IMG/VR virus record: IMGVR_UViG_3300033064_001374
Coordinates: 1 to 45,023 of that record
Strand: one strand, 5' to 3'
Origin: a virus
Length of the DNA: 45,023 bases
Shown here: piece after piece, positions 22,163-30,098 of the stretch
How the letters are laid out: each line of letters begins with the position of its first letter
How positions within the stretch are numbered: the stretch's first letter is position 1
Program-made: the position numbers and the translations under genes
Notes under the pieces: model-generated
Seen by the model: only the letters and a program-made list of their open reading frames with translations
What the model was told of the DNA's origin: nothing
Databases searched by the model: none

Positions 22163-24076
22163 ATGTACATTGAAGAACTAGAACAACACTGGGGTGATGC
22201 CCGGAGTGAAGATACACAAGAACGTTCTGTTCGACTCAATGCTCTTTGTAGAGTGTACGAACAGGCTGACCGTGTTCTTACTGGTGATCCAGTTACAGTC
22301 AATGTAGTTCCAGATGGCCCCGCACCAGCGTGGTCTGATGGCGCATCTATTTACATCAACCTCAATCAAATTGAGGACATGGACTTAGAAACATTGACAC
22401 AGGTTAACGGCCTCAATTACCATGAGCTAGCCCATCACCTGTACACGCCTCGCAAAGGCACAGAACTAATCAAGTGGGTCATCAGTAATAACTACTTCCA
22501 AGCCTTTAACATCTTGGAAGACCAACGCATCGAGACTCTCTTAATTGGTAGATACCCATCGATTGCACCATATCTAACAGCAACAGTTGCTCGTTGGCTA
22601 GGTTCATCAGAGGATGTCAATGGTAACTATGTCTGCATACGTGGCCGTCGTTACTTACCTGTTGAGATTAGACAAGCATTCCGTGACGAGTTTGCCTTCC
22701 CTGAACTAATCCCAGCAATAATTAGAATCGTAGATGAGTATCGATTGCTAGCGTTTCCACAAGGATACGCACGAGCACAAGAACTAATCGAACAGTTCTA
22801 CAATGAAGTATGCCTACCAATGGGCTTACTACCCGAGATGGATGGTGGCCCCAACAAGTGTGGTGGTCGTGATCCAGTATCAAAAGGCAGACCTGAACCT
22901 GGTAAGGCTCAGGAGAAAGACTCTCAACGAGCAGCAGGTATGGGAACTAAAGAATCTACTTACGTTCCTAAACCTAAACCTAGTGAGAGTCCATCTTCAG
23001 GTAACAACGAACAACCTGATGCGCCAACCAACACAAAACCAAACGGCGATGGTAATCAATCTAGTCCATCTCCTACATCTGTTCCAAAGACTGTTCAAGA
23101 AGCATTGGACATCAGAGAACAGAACATCACTACATCCTCAATAACCCCCGGAACAGGACATGCTCCTAGCCTAGGTGGCATACCAGATAGCATCAACGAT
23201 TTGCTTAACAAAGCAGTTGATGATGTGCTTGCACGTAAAGATGTACAAGCAGACGTCAAAACCAAACAACGTGTAATTGTTGGTGGAGATGGTAAACATG
23301 AGGATATAACCAAGAAAGGTAAATTCAACACCACAAGCGTTCCCCAAGAAGCAATAATCTCCTATCGCAAGTTTGCTAAGGAGTTACAGCGTCTACGTGA
23401 CGATTCAGAACCTACGTGGCAAAGAGAGACCCCTACCGGTCGACTCAATGTACAACGTGTAATCAGAGGTTGCGAAATTGATCAATCCTTTGATAGATGG
23501 GACGAAGGTGATGATGGCTGTGATATCGAAGCAGTTATCCTCGTCGATCGTTCAGGTTCTATGTCTAGTCAGCAGAATGATAAGAAAGCATCTATTGCTT
23601 GCTGGACTATCAAACGCGCCCTAGAACATATAGAAGCACCAGTTACAGTCTATGCATTTGATGACTCAGCTGAGGTTGCCTATACCCGCAAGGAACCTGC
23701 TCATAAGACTGAGTACAAGTTCATCTATGGTAATGGTACAGAACCGTATCCAACATTACTTGCTGCCGAGCAGTTACTTATGGCTTCGCGTAAGAAGAAT
23801 AAGATGCTGTTCATTGTTACCGACGGTGTGTTCAACACAAACAAAAACGATGAACTAATTGAACGCATCACACATCGTGGCATCCTAACGTCTATGATCC
23901 TTATCATGGACGATAACGATTGGAAATACTATGTCGAAGACCATAACCAGCTATCTAAAGAGCAGTTACGTCACAAAGCAGAAGTATTTGCACGCATTAC
24001 AAATGCTGCCGACTTACTCCCATTTGCTAAGCAAGTGGTAGTCAGTGCCATCAAAAAACGCTCGAGAATGAGATAG
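22163..24076 (+). CDS. VWA-domain protein with HExxH motif, partner of the MoxR ATPase
   Basis: The 637-residue product combines three parts. N-terminal: YHELAHHLYTPR at 86-97 contains HExxH (87-91), and 25 residues on NILEDQRIE (116-124) offers a possible third metal ligand, the pattern of VWA proteins of the CobT/CoxE type and of metalloproteases. Middle (about 230-335): Pro/Ser/Asn-rich linker. C-terminal: a von Willebrand A domain with MIDAS motif DRSGS at 462-466, a Thr in the FDDSAEVAYT region and TDG near 557. It should bind the MoxR ring through the VWA domain and deliver or act on a substrate. Whether the HExxH part is an active protease is unknown. Confidence 0.87.
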   Translation: MYIEELEQHWGDARSEDTQERSVRLNALCRVYEQADRVLTGDPVTVNVVPDGPAPAWSDGASIYINLNQIEDMDLETLTQVNGLNYHELAHHLYTPRKGTELIKWVISNNYFQAFNILEDQRIETLLIGRYPSIAPYLTATVARWLGSSEDVNGNYVCIRGRRYLPVEIRQAFRDEFAFPELIPAIIRIVDEYRLLAFPQGYARAQELIEQFYNEVCLPMGLLPEMDGGPNKCGGRDPVSKGRPEPGKAQEKDSQRAAGMGTKESTYVPKPKPSESPSSGNNEQPDAPTNTKPNGDGNQSSPSPTSVPKTVQEALDIREQNITTSSITPGTGHAPSLGGIPDSINDLLNKAVDDVLARKDVQADVKTKQRVIVGGDGKHEDITKKGKFNTTSVPQEAIISYRKFAKELQRLRDDSEPTWQRETPTGRLNVQRVIRGCEIDQSFDRWDEGDDGCDIEAVILVDRSGSMSSQQNDKKASIACWTIKRALEHIEAPVTVYAFDDSAEVAYTRKEPAHKTEYKFIYGNGTEPYPTLLAAEQLLMASRKKNKMLFIVTDGVFNTNKNDELIERITHRGILTSMILIMDDNDWKYYVEDHNQLSKEQLRHKAEVFARITNAADLLPFAKQVVVSAIKKRSRMR

Positions 24077-24085
24077 GAGGTAAAA

Positions 24086-24286
24086 ATGTACGTTGTATTT
24101 GACAATATAACTGAAACAATAATTGGACCGTTTAATGATTATGAAGATGCACAAATGTTCGTTTTACATGCATCAGACATAACTATTAATGATTATGTTT
24201 CAGATTTAACTATTGAACCTGTCTCTGAACCTCAGGAATGGGCTTTAGATAATGGCTTAGAATCAGAACTAGGAGTTCTAACATGA
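24086..24286 (+). CDS. Small acidic protein
   Basis: The 66-residue product (MYVVFDNITETIIGPFNDYE at the start) is acidic, with alternating strands and one helix. AGGAGG lies six bases before the ATG, ten bases after the VWA gene. The stop overlaps the next start (ATGA). No family recognised; possibly part of the MoxR/VWA operon. Confidence 0.65.
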   Translation: MYVVFDNITETIIGPFNDYEDAQMFVLHASDITINDYVSDLTIEPVSEPQEWALDNGLESELGVLT

Positions 24287-24432
24287 ACAATCAAGAAATG
24301 GCTGAACAAGATAAAGAAACATATGCGCAATACGAAGCTGCTACCCGCTTACTGTTAATCAAACATAATGCGGAAGACCTATTACCAATGCTAGGACTAG
24401 AGGAGGAAACAAATGAGCATGACCCTAGCTGA
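24283..24432 (+). CDS. 49-residue helical acidic protein
   Basis: The frame from ATG 24283 overlaps the previous stop by four bases and ends at TGA 24432, itself 20 bases inside the next gene. The product (MNNQEMAEQDKETYAQYEAA at the start) is a Glu/Gln-rich helix followed by an acidic tail. The AGGAGG serving the next gene is inside this one. Function unknown. Confidence 0.6.
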   Translation: MNNQEMAEQDKETYAQYEAATRLLLIKHNAEDLLPMLGLEEETNEHDPS

Positions 24433-24580
24433 TATGGATAAATTACAAGAGTTAATGTATAAATATCCTACGTTTGAAGAAACAAAATTAGTAATCGAAT
24501 CAGAGTTCCCTGGAGTTACAGTTCTTAGAACTGAAACAGGTATCTCTCTAAGAACAGAGGAAACTCTCTATGACGACTGA
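24413..24580 (+). CDS. 55-residue small protein
   Basis: ATG 24413 follows GAGGAGG by six bases; the frame ends at 24580, overlapping the next start. The product (MSMTLADMDKLQELMYKYPT at the start) has one helix then a beta-hairpin-like part (FPGVTVLRTETGISLRTEE). Tight overlaps on both sides show it is part of a translation-coupled chain. Function unknown. Confidence 0.6.
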   Translation: MSMTLADMDKLQELMYKYPTFEETKLVIESEFPGVTVLRTETGISLRTEETLYDD

Positions 24581-25085
24581 AACTATCACCATAACCCGTA
24601 AGGAAGCATGCGAGTTAATTCGTATGTATATTGGTAAACCAGATGGGCCTAAAGGAGAGGACTTAAACAAGATTGTCTTTGCTGTAAACAATGACTATCA
24701 AGTACGAGACTTCATGTTAGGTTTGCCTGAATACTATGATGTACAGGAGATTGTTAACTTCTTGTCTCATATGTCTAACGAAGCGCCTTGCGGTGAAGAT
24801 GCACCATTTATCACTGTTAATGCGGCACTTGCTTATGAACACGATCAATTACAAGACTTCTTTAGTCAAGTTGGATATGTAGCAACACATAGGCCTGATT
24901 ACTCGCTTAACAGTATGCTTATGCGATGTGCAAAAGCACACTTCCCCGGTGAGATGCTAGGTAAAATGCGCGGAGAGTTAGCCGCCATAGTAATGAAGTC
25001 GTGTTACACAGACACGCCAGATAAGATCATTACAAAATTAGACTCTCCAGACAAACTCGACTCAACACAAACAACCGATGTCTAA
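24570..25085 (+). CDS. Second protein resembling the C-terminal half of DUF4192
   Basis: The 171-residue product contains DYQVRDFMLGLPEYYDVQEI, then NAALAYEHDQLQDFFSQVG, RPDYSLNSMLMRCAKAHFPG and a final helix. This is the same order of landmarks as in the protein at 19656-20120 (RD-x-x-LG, AAxAY, P-x(2-5)-S/T, final helix), so the two look like diverged paralogs. Conserved VRD and the A-rich helices recall DUF4192. The oriented repeat (25062) is embedded near its 3' end. Confidence 0.5.
   Translation: MTTETITITRKEACELIRMYIGKPDGPKGEDLNKIVFAVNNDYQVRDFMLGLPEYYDVQEIVNFLSHMSNEAPCGEDAPFITVNAALAYEHDQLQDFFSQVGYVATHRPDYSLNSMLMRCAKAHFPGEMLGKMRGELAAIVMKSCYTDTPDKIITKLDSPDKLDSTQTTDV
25062..25073 (+). repeat. 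Copy of the oriented repeat YCAACACAAACA
   Basis: TCAACACAAACA lies within the last codons of the DUF4192-like gene and four bases before the ATG at 25078 of the next gene. Confidence 0.55.
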
Positions 25086-25260
25086 GTACTTAGTTAGATG
25101 CAAAGCATCTGTGTACTTTGATATTGAAATGGAAACACAAGAAAAATGGGACGCTGAAGCTGAAGGTCTTGATGCTTTTGGCAGCCTATTAGACAACGCA
25201 CCCTTGCCATCTCCCCTTGAATGGGATAGCGTAGAAGTGTGGGAAGTAGAACCCATCTAA
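25078..25260 (+). CDS. 60-residue small protein
   Basis: Starts eight bases before the previous stop. The product (MSKYLVRCKASVYFDIEMET at the start) shows a beta strand pair and a helix, with an acidic Trp-containing C-terminus (WDSVEVWEVEPI). Similar small ferredoxin-like folds are common in phages, but I assign none. Confidence 0.6.
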   Translation: MSKYLVRCKASVYFDIEMETQEKWDAEAEGLDAFGSLLDNAPLPSPLEWDSVEVWEVEPI

Positions 25261-25277
25261 CGAGTAGAAGGGAAAAC

Positions 25278-25523
25278 ATGAAGCCGTATCACATACGTCT
25301 TACATTTGACGTCAACATTGCTCCATGGCGTATTGACGATCCAAATGACGTTAGCAATCACGAATGGTCTTTGTCAGTCTTTGACAGGAACTTAGGCGAG
25401 TGGATTCCACTCAGTAGTTGTACTCGCCCTGGGGAGTCTCACAGAATTGCTAAGATCGAAGTGTTAAATGATGAAACCCCCAGTAGCACTCCGGGGGTCT
25501 CAACTGAAGGCGTGAACTCCTAG
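25278..25523 (+). CDS. Hypothetical 81-residue protein
   Basis: ATG 25278 is chosen for its AGAAGGGA site; the longer frame from 25239 overlaps the previous gene. The product begins MKPYHIRLTFDVNIAPWRID, beta-rich with several Trp. Its last codons contain an inverted repeat (CCCCC with GGGGG around 25475-25497) that could form a hairpin in the mRNA. Function unknown. Confidence 0.6.
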   Translation: MKPYHIRLTFDVNIAPWRIDDPNDVSNHEWSLSVFDRNLGEWIPLSSCTRPGESHRIAKIEVLNDETPSSTPGVSTEGVNS

Positions 25524-25573
25524 TTTTAGGACTTTACGTGTACAGTCTACAGTACAAAAGAAAGGAGAACGAC

Positions 25574-25822
25574 ATGCATAACATGGAGTTTGCTAATGGA
25601 ACTGTCAATAATAAGCATGTTCGTAAGTTAATAGCCGCCCTAGAAGGAGCAGGGTTGGAAGTAACTATAACAAAAGGCAAGCAACACATCCGTGTAGAGA
25701 ATCCTGACACCCATAAGGTAGTATTCTTTGGTGGTAACTCTCTCGGGGACTGGCGAGCCTCAAAAAATATACTAAGAGACCTAAAAATTGTAGGTTTCGA
25801 TAAAGACATCAAACTAGGTTAG
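25574..25822 (+). CDS. HicA-like dsRBD-fold protein
   Basis: ATG 25574 follows AAAGGAG. The 82-residue product has KHVRKLIAALEGAGLEVTIT, then KGKQHIRVENPDTHKVVFF and a final helix SKNILRDLKIVGF. Helix-strand-strand-strand-helix with a His in the second strand is the layout of HicA/YcfA RNA-interferase proteins. The usual GSHH is KQHI here, and no HicB-type antitoxin follows, so it may be a phage RNA-binding relative rather than a toxin. Confidence 0.45.
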   Translation: MHNMEFANGTVNNKHVRKLIAALEGAGLEVTITKGKQHIRVENPDTHKVVFFGGNSLGDWRASKNILRDLKIVGFDKDIKLG

Positions 25823-25831
25823 GAGTAGCAC

Positions 25832-26125
25832 GTGGCTAAAAAAGTAAATCAAACACTAAAAGCACACCTAGCTAAGAACACTCTTGTAGAAAAGGGTGGC
25901 GCTTGGTTGCTAACAATCACTATCAATAATGAAGGCGATTCTGACTTTATTCTAAATGCTTCAACAGCATGGTCTAATCCATCTGCTGCAAAGCGTTACT
26001 TGAAGACAGTTGTATTAGCCAACACACCCCGCAAATCAATTAAAATGGCTATATCTGTTAAGGATGTAACAACTGATAAGCCTCTTAAGATTGACGGGGA
26101 ACTAAGTTACAAAGTAGATGCATAA
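25832..26125 (+). CDS. Hypothetical 97-residue protein, GTG start
   Basis: GTG 25832 stands after TAGGAG. The product (MAKKVNQTLKAHLAKNTLVE at the start) has a Lys-rich helix and then a beta-rich region. The stop overlaps the next ATG by one base (TAATG). No family recognised. Confidence 0.6.
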   Translation: MAKKVNQTLKAHLAKNTLVEKGGAWLLTITINNEGDSDFILNASTAWSNPSAAKRYLKTVVLANTPRKSIKMAISVKDVTTDKPLKIDGELSYKVDA

Positions 26126-26286
26126 TGGATATGGAAACAGTACTTCCGTTTAAATCAATTAACGACATCGTTAAAGAAATCAAAGAAGGAACAGAAGAAT
26201 CTCTTTATGAGTTTACTTCTGCAACCTTTACCTCAGGAGAAGAAGCTGAACCACAATGTGGTTGCGGCGGTTGCTCCTGTAAATAA
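26125..26286 (+). CDS. 53-residue protein with Cys-rich tail
   Basis: Starts at ATG 26125 inside the previous stop. The product is acidic and helical for 40 residues and then ends CGCGGCSCK, four cysteines in nine residues, which could bind metal. It closes the plus-strand block before a two-way terminator. Function unknown. Confidence 0.62.
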   Translation: MDMETVLPFKSINDIVKEIKEGTEESLYEFTSATFTSGEEAEPQCGCGGCSCK

Positions 26287-26300
26287 GACATAAAGCAAAT

Positions 26301-26326
26301 GGCCCCTCGTCTCACGACGGGGGGCC
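26301..26326. terminator. Bidirectional terminator between converging blocks
   Basis: GGCCCCTCGTC pairs with GACGGGGGGCC (11 bp, one wobble) around TCAC. It separates the plus-strand early block from the minus-strand nucleotide-metabolism block. T runs are short on both sides. Confidence 0.7.
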
Positions 26327-26329
26327 AAA

Positions 26330-26341
26330 TGTTTGTGTTGG
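26330..26341 (-). repeat. Copy of the oriented repeat YCAACACAAACA
   Basis: CCAACACAAACA on the minus strand starts six bases after the stop codon of the 43-codon acidic gene and precedes the terminator hairpin, the same arrangement as at 10982. Confidence 0.6.
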
Positions 26342-26346
26342 CGCTT

Positions 26347-26478
26347 TTAGGAGTCGATTTCGTCGTCTAGAATTAGTTCTTCTAGGTCGTCGATATCTTC
26401 CTCTTCAAGGTCATCCACGATGTCTTCAAATTCATCTTCGAAGTCTTCGTCAAAAAGGTCTGGATTTAGATCTTCCAT
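26347..26478 (-). CDS. 43-residue highly acidic protein
   Basis: The frame from ATG 26478 (GGGAGA upstream) to TAA 26347 encodes a chain that is more than half Asp/Glu (for example DDLEEEDIDDLEELILDDE). Such DNA-mimic-like acidic peptides may bind basic host or phage proteins. It is the last gene of its operon, after the ribonucleotide reductase. Function unknown. Confidence 0.62.
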   Translation of the reverse strand: MEDLNPDLFDEDFEDEFEDIVDDLEEEDIDDLEELILDDEIDS

Positions 26479-26520
26479 TGCAGCTCTCCCAGTACTAGTA
26501 GGTATGAAAATCGTACACTA

Positions 26521-28551
26521 TTATTTATTATCTTTGATCAGTTTAACTTCACAATAATCAGTGGTGCAATATGCCTCTCCCACCGCATCAGCCGCCATAC
26601 CTGCGTATACACCGGCAAAGTCAATTGGGAACAACTTCATGCGAGCCTCTTCGTACTCACTCTCAGTGATCTGAGTGTAAGGCATCTGTGGATATACAGC
26701 GTTACCCATAGGCAAGAACGAAACAGTCTTAAGCTGACCGTCATGCATGTGAAGAATTGAAGCAATGGAGTCCGCTTCCTTCTCAGGGTCAAAGGTCACA
26801 GTTACAGATACAGAGTTGTCTGACCAGTAACGCTGTGTTACAACGGCAAGTGCTACCTTTTCGTGTACAGAAACTTCTTTCTCAGCACGCTTGGCATCGG
26901 TTTGGATAGGGAAGAACACAACAGAGGTTGTATCCGGTGATTCAGATGCTGGCTCTACCCGGTAGTTTGCCATTCTGAACAATGGGAGCATTGGGTCAGA
27001 GTTACCAAAGCGAATAGCTCTATTAAAGAACTTACCTCCGGATGCCCAGTGAACTCCTGGAGACTCTCCGGCAAGAATAGATACGGTGCCGGATGGCTTT
27101 ACAGTAGTCATCTTGATTGATTGACGAATACCTAGCCACTCAGAGTATGACTCGTCATAAGCCTTGACAGTTCCATAGCCTTCGTTCAGCCAGTCACGTA
27201 AGACAGTCCAACCGTTATTATCAGCAAAATTAGCAATACCAGAAACCGATGTTCCAATACGACGGTTACGTTGCATGATTGCATTGGTCTCCTCCCAGTG
27301 AGTAGGAAGAAGTGTCACAGTTTTGGCATACAGGTAAGCAAACTTCAAAGTCCTCTTAAAATCATCAAGTGAATCGTGCCTATTTAGGTAGGTTTCTACC
27401 AATGTACACATCTCAAAGGACTCAAGACTTTGCTCAGCGCATGGGTTGTACCCAGCAACACGCCAATCTTTATTGTTAGGTGGATCAATAAGCCGGCCGT
27501 ACTTGCGTGAAACGTCCATCCAAACAACGCCTGGTTCTCCATTCAAAACAATGCCATCAATGATCTTAGAGAAATCAGAGCCTACCTTTGCTTCTACAGA
27601 GTTGTTAGACATCCAGGCCCAACCGGGGTTCTTCGGATCATAAGAGTTACGCTCAGGGTATACCTCTGCATTTTTTAGATTGAGGAAGTCTTGGTCGTCA
27701 ATTCTGCCAATTAATAGTTCTGCTGAACGACGTACGTTGCCACTCACAACACAAACCCCGATTAGGTTGCCTATATCGGCAATATCCTTACGAGTTAACT
27801 TCTCACTTGCACGTCCGTCAAAGATATGGCGAATGTAATCGTGTAGTCGTTCTAGTGGTTCGTGTCCTGCTGCGGTTCCACCAAAGGTTTTGATTGGAGT
27901 GCCTGCTGGCCTAACCTCTTTGTAATCAAATACTGGAGCCTTGCTATCTGGCTTGAGGTAAGCATTGATGAGGGCTGTGACTGACTCGACCCATCCTTCT
28001 CGGGTATCTGGTACGACATATATATCTCCTTGAATTGGTTCGTAGATTGTGAAGTCCTTGTCGGCTCCCTTATCGTCGAACCCAACTCCGACTCCTAACA
28101 TTGATGCTTCCATTAAGAAAGAAAATGGTTTTGCTGGATTGAGTTTTGTCATTTCTGTAGTAGAAACAAAAGCACAATTCTGTAACGCAGCAGAGTTTCT
28201 CTGCTCATTGATAAGGGGTGTTCCCATCATCCATAGTCCACGGCCCGGTGGAGTCCACTTCAAATTAAACAACCGATCGTAAGCTTCTTTAGCAGAAGCC
28301 GCAGCCTTAGAGTCTGACCAAGGAAGTCGTTGAGATTTAGCGTGGTCTTTTTGAAGTGAGTACATGCCATTGATAACACGTTCGCATACTTCAACCCAAG
28401 TCTCTTTAGTGCCATCCTCTTTAAGACGAGAGTATGTTCTTAAGAAAGTAATTTCACCTACGCTATTACCTGCAGCATCTGTGTAACCCCAAGGAACAGT
28501 TTTATCTTTATATGAGTTGACGAAGTCTTCGGTTAATTTAAAAGAAAACAA
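26521..28551 (-). CDS. nrdJ: Adenosylcobalamin-dependent ribonucleoside-triphosphate reductase (class II)
   Basis: The 676-residue enzyme reduces ribonucleotides to deoxyribonucleotides using vitamin B12. It resembles the monomeric Lactobacillus leichmannii type: active-site cysteines in LQNCAFVS (Cys126), NPCAEQSL (Cys371 with Glu373) and FEMCTLVE (Cys382), an SGNVRRSAELLIG substrate region at 270-282, and the redox pair CTTDYC (662/667) at the C-terminus. The start is TTG 28551 behind AAGGG. It needs host cobalamin and a host thioredoxin. Supplying dNTPs for replication fits the deoxynucleotide kinase gene in the right-hand block. Confidence 0.93.
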   Translation of the reverse strand: MFSFKLTEDFVNSYKDKTVPWGYTDAAGNSVGEITFLRTYSRLKEDGTKETWVEVCERVINGMYSLQKDHAKSQRLPWSDSKAAASAKEAYDRLFNLKWTPPGRGLWMMGTPLINEQRNSAALQNCAFVSTTEMTKLNPAKPFSFLMEASMLGVGVGFDDKGADKDFTIYEPIQGDIYVVPDTREGWVESVTALINAYLKPDSKAPVFDYKEVRPAGTPIKTFGGTAAGHEPLERLHDYIRHIFDGRASEKLTRKDIADIGNLIGVCVVSGNVRRSAELLIGRIDDQDFLNLKNAEVYPERNSYDPKNPGWAWMSNNSVEAKVGSDFSKIIDGIVLNGEPGVVWMDVSRKYGRLIDPPNNKDWRVAGYNPCAEQSLESFEMCTLVETYLNRHDSLDDFKRTLKFAYLYAKTVTLLPTHWEETNAIMQRNRRIGTSVSGIANFADNNGWTVLRDWLNEGYGTVKAYDESYSEWLGIRQSIKMTTVKPSGTVSILAGESPGVHWASGGKFFNRAIRFGNSDPMLPLFRMANYRVEPASESPDTTSVVFFPIQTDAKRAEKEVSVHEKVALAVVTQRYWSDNSVSVTVTFDPEKEADSIASILHMHDGQLKTVSFLPMGNAVYPQMPYTQITESEYEEARMKLFPIDFAGVYAGMAADAVGEAYCTTDYCEVKLIKDNK

Positions 28552-28589
28552 AGTATTACCCTTCTCTAAAATATTGTGTAGTTACATAA

Positions 28590-30098
28590 TTAGTCTATGT
28601 GATCAGAGATTATTCTAGTGGTATTTTCCTCAGAAATCCCACCGTTCGGTATCTCCTTCAAGGCGTTAGCTTTATCACCAAAGAGTGCTGACAGTACACC
28701 ACCAGAGGTTTGACGTTCTACGGTCATTCTTACAAATTCCTTGTTTTCCTCAAGTTCTTTCAAACTCTTAACGATCTTAAATAGTCTATCAATCTCTTGC
28801 CCAGTGTTAGGATCCGGGTACCCGCCATTTAGTTCTTCAGCAAATCTAGCAAATGCAACACGTGCACCTTGCATCTCAATGATGGCATTTAACAAACCCT
28901 TAAGTTGGTCTTTAGTCTTAATTTCAACAGGCAAATTAAAAGCACAAGAATTCTGTGGTTTAAATGCGGGGCAATTAGCAGCAACAAAACATGTATCGCA
29001 TTGTCTTAAAGATACAGAGGTAGTTTCAAGCACTGGAACGTCTCTTATCAGGTCTCGTCCATCGCTATCTTTATCAATAACTGTCTTAGTATTTACTGAA
29101 AAAACAGGCAAAGTACGTATTTCTGATGCATCTCTAACTATAACCTTAGTAGGTTCAAGGGCAGAATCTTTCCGCACCTCGAGTGCACTGTTATCAGGTT
29201 CTATGCCTAGTGTTTCCGCAGAACCTGGGTCATCTATGTGCGTGCTGTTATCAGATAACTTCTCGCCATCTACTACTGTTAGGTGTGGCGGTTTCTTTTT
29301 ATCCATTGATTTCTCCAGCTCCAGGTACGACCATATTGCGAGGCGAGTTACCTCATTACTATCATCATTAATAATCTTATCGAAGTCTAAGCCAGCCTTG
29401 TTTATAACATTTTTATAACGGGGGCGTGCTTGGTCTTTCTGTTTCTTTTGGTATCGCACCAGTCTAGTGGTATCCCAAACTATTGTCTCACCACGCATCA
29501 TTGGAGATAACCACGACAAAGTGCTTGCAGTCTCAAAAGGTATCTGTCGTAAGTTGTCTGGTTTGGCGCAAGCGATACCGTGGAACTTGGTGCCCAGTTG
29601 GCCCTGTAGGGCCCGTGTGCGCCCTGCTAGGGTCGTATCGCTATCTATGGTGGTTCCTAGTATGGCAACGTTCTCCCAGTTATCACAGAGAGCAAACAAA
29701 GCCCTATGCCCCATTTCAGGATTCCATACTGGCCAGTATTTACTTTCTAGTTCCCACCCAATAGTCTTACGCTGTTTTTCGATCCAGGTAGATCCGAGCA
29801 CTGGGGAATCAAACTCAACTACTCCCTCAATACGGTCATAGTTAGTTGCAATGAAGTCTTCATAGTCCGCGGCAAACTCTTCAGCTTCCCGGGTGGATAA
29901 GGTGGCGGTGGCGGCGGTTCCTGCAGTAAGGTAGATTTTTACGTCATCTGGGTACTTCTCTGATAATAGATAGGTTTTGCTTTTAGGTAGCCCACGTTTA
30001 CGCAAGCCCCAAAAGCTAACACTGACATGCTTGACTCCAGCATCAATTAACAATAATCTATGAGACGGTATCTCTCCGCCCATGAAAACTATGCTCAT
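28590..30098 (-). CDS. TIM-barrel protein resembling tRNA-guanine transglycosylases (DpdA-like), with C-terminal four-Cys unit
   Basis: The 502-residue product begins with a barrel-like region: HVSVSFWGLRKRG, KIYLTAGTA, VVEFDSPVLGS (Asp97), PVWNPEMG, VAILGTTIDSD, KFHGIACAKPDNLRQIPF and TLSWLSP. The order of strands and the HG, SW motifs recalls TGT-type enzymes including phage DpdA, which insert 7-deazaguanine bases. The C-terminal third has CDTC-x5-CPAF-x5-C (Cys367, 370, 376, 385), possibly a zinc or Fe-S site, then a helical domain. No preQ0 synthesis genes lie in the window. The stop and start of neighbours overlap by four bases. Treat the enzyme call as tentative. Confidence 0.45.
   Translation of the reverse strand: MSIVFMGGEIPSHRLLLIDAGVKHVSVSFWGLRKRGLPKSKTYLLSEKYPDDVKIYLTAGTAATATLSTREAEEFAADYEDFIATNYDRIEGVVEFDSPVLGSTWIEKQRKTIGWELESKYWPVWNPEMGHRALFALCDNWENVAILGTTIDSDTTLAGRTRALQGQLGTKFHGIACAKPDNLRQIPFETASTLSWLSPMMRGETIVWDTTRLVRYQKKQKDQARPRYKNVINKAGLDFDKIINDDSNEVTRLAIWSYLELEKSMDKKKPPHLTVVDGEKLSDNSTHIDDPGSAETLGIEPDNSALEVRKDSALEPTKVIVRDASEIRTLPVFSVNTKTVIDKDSDGRDLIRDVPVLETTSVSLRQCDTCFVAANCPAFKPQNSCAFNLPVEIKTKDQLKGLLNAIIEMQGARVAFARFAEELNGGYPDPNTGQEIDRLFKIVKSLKELEENKEFVRMTVERQTSGGVLSALFGDKANALKEIPNGGISEENTTRIISDHID

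Noticed and set aside
25574-25822. Complete HicAB toxin-antitoxin system
   Set aside because: The HicA-like fold is plausible, but the following gene does not look like HicB and the usual GSHH is not intact.
28741-29841. Plus-strand frames of 225 and 124 codons opposite the TIM-barrel gene
   Set aside because: No ribosome site, composition rich in Ser/Leu as expected for antisense of a coding region, and the minus frame has recognisable motifs.
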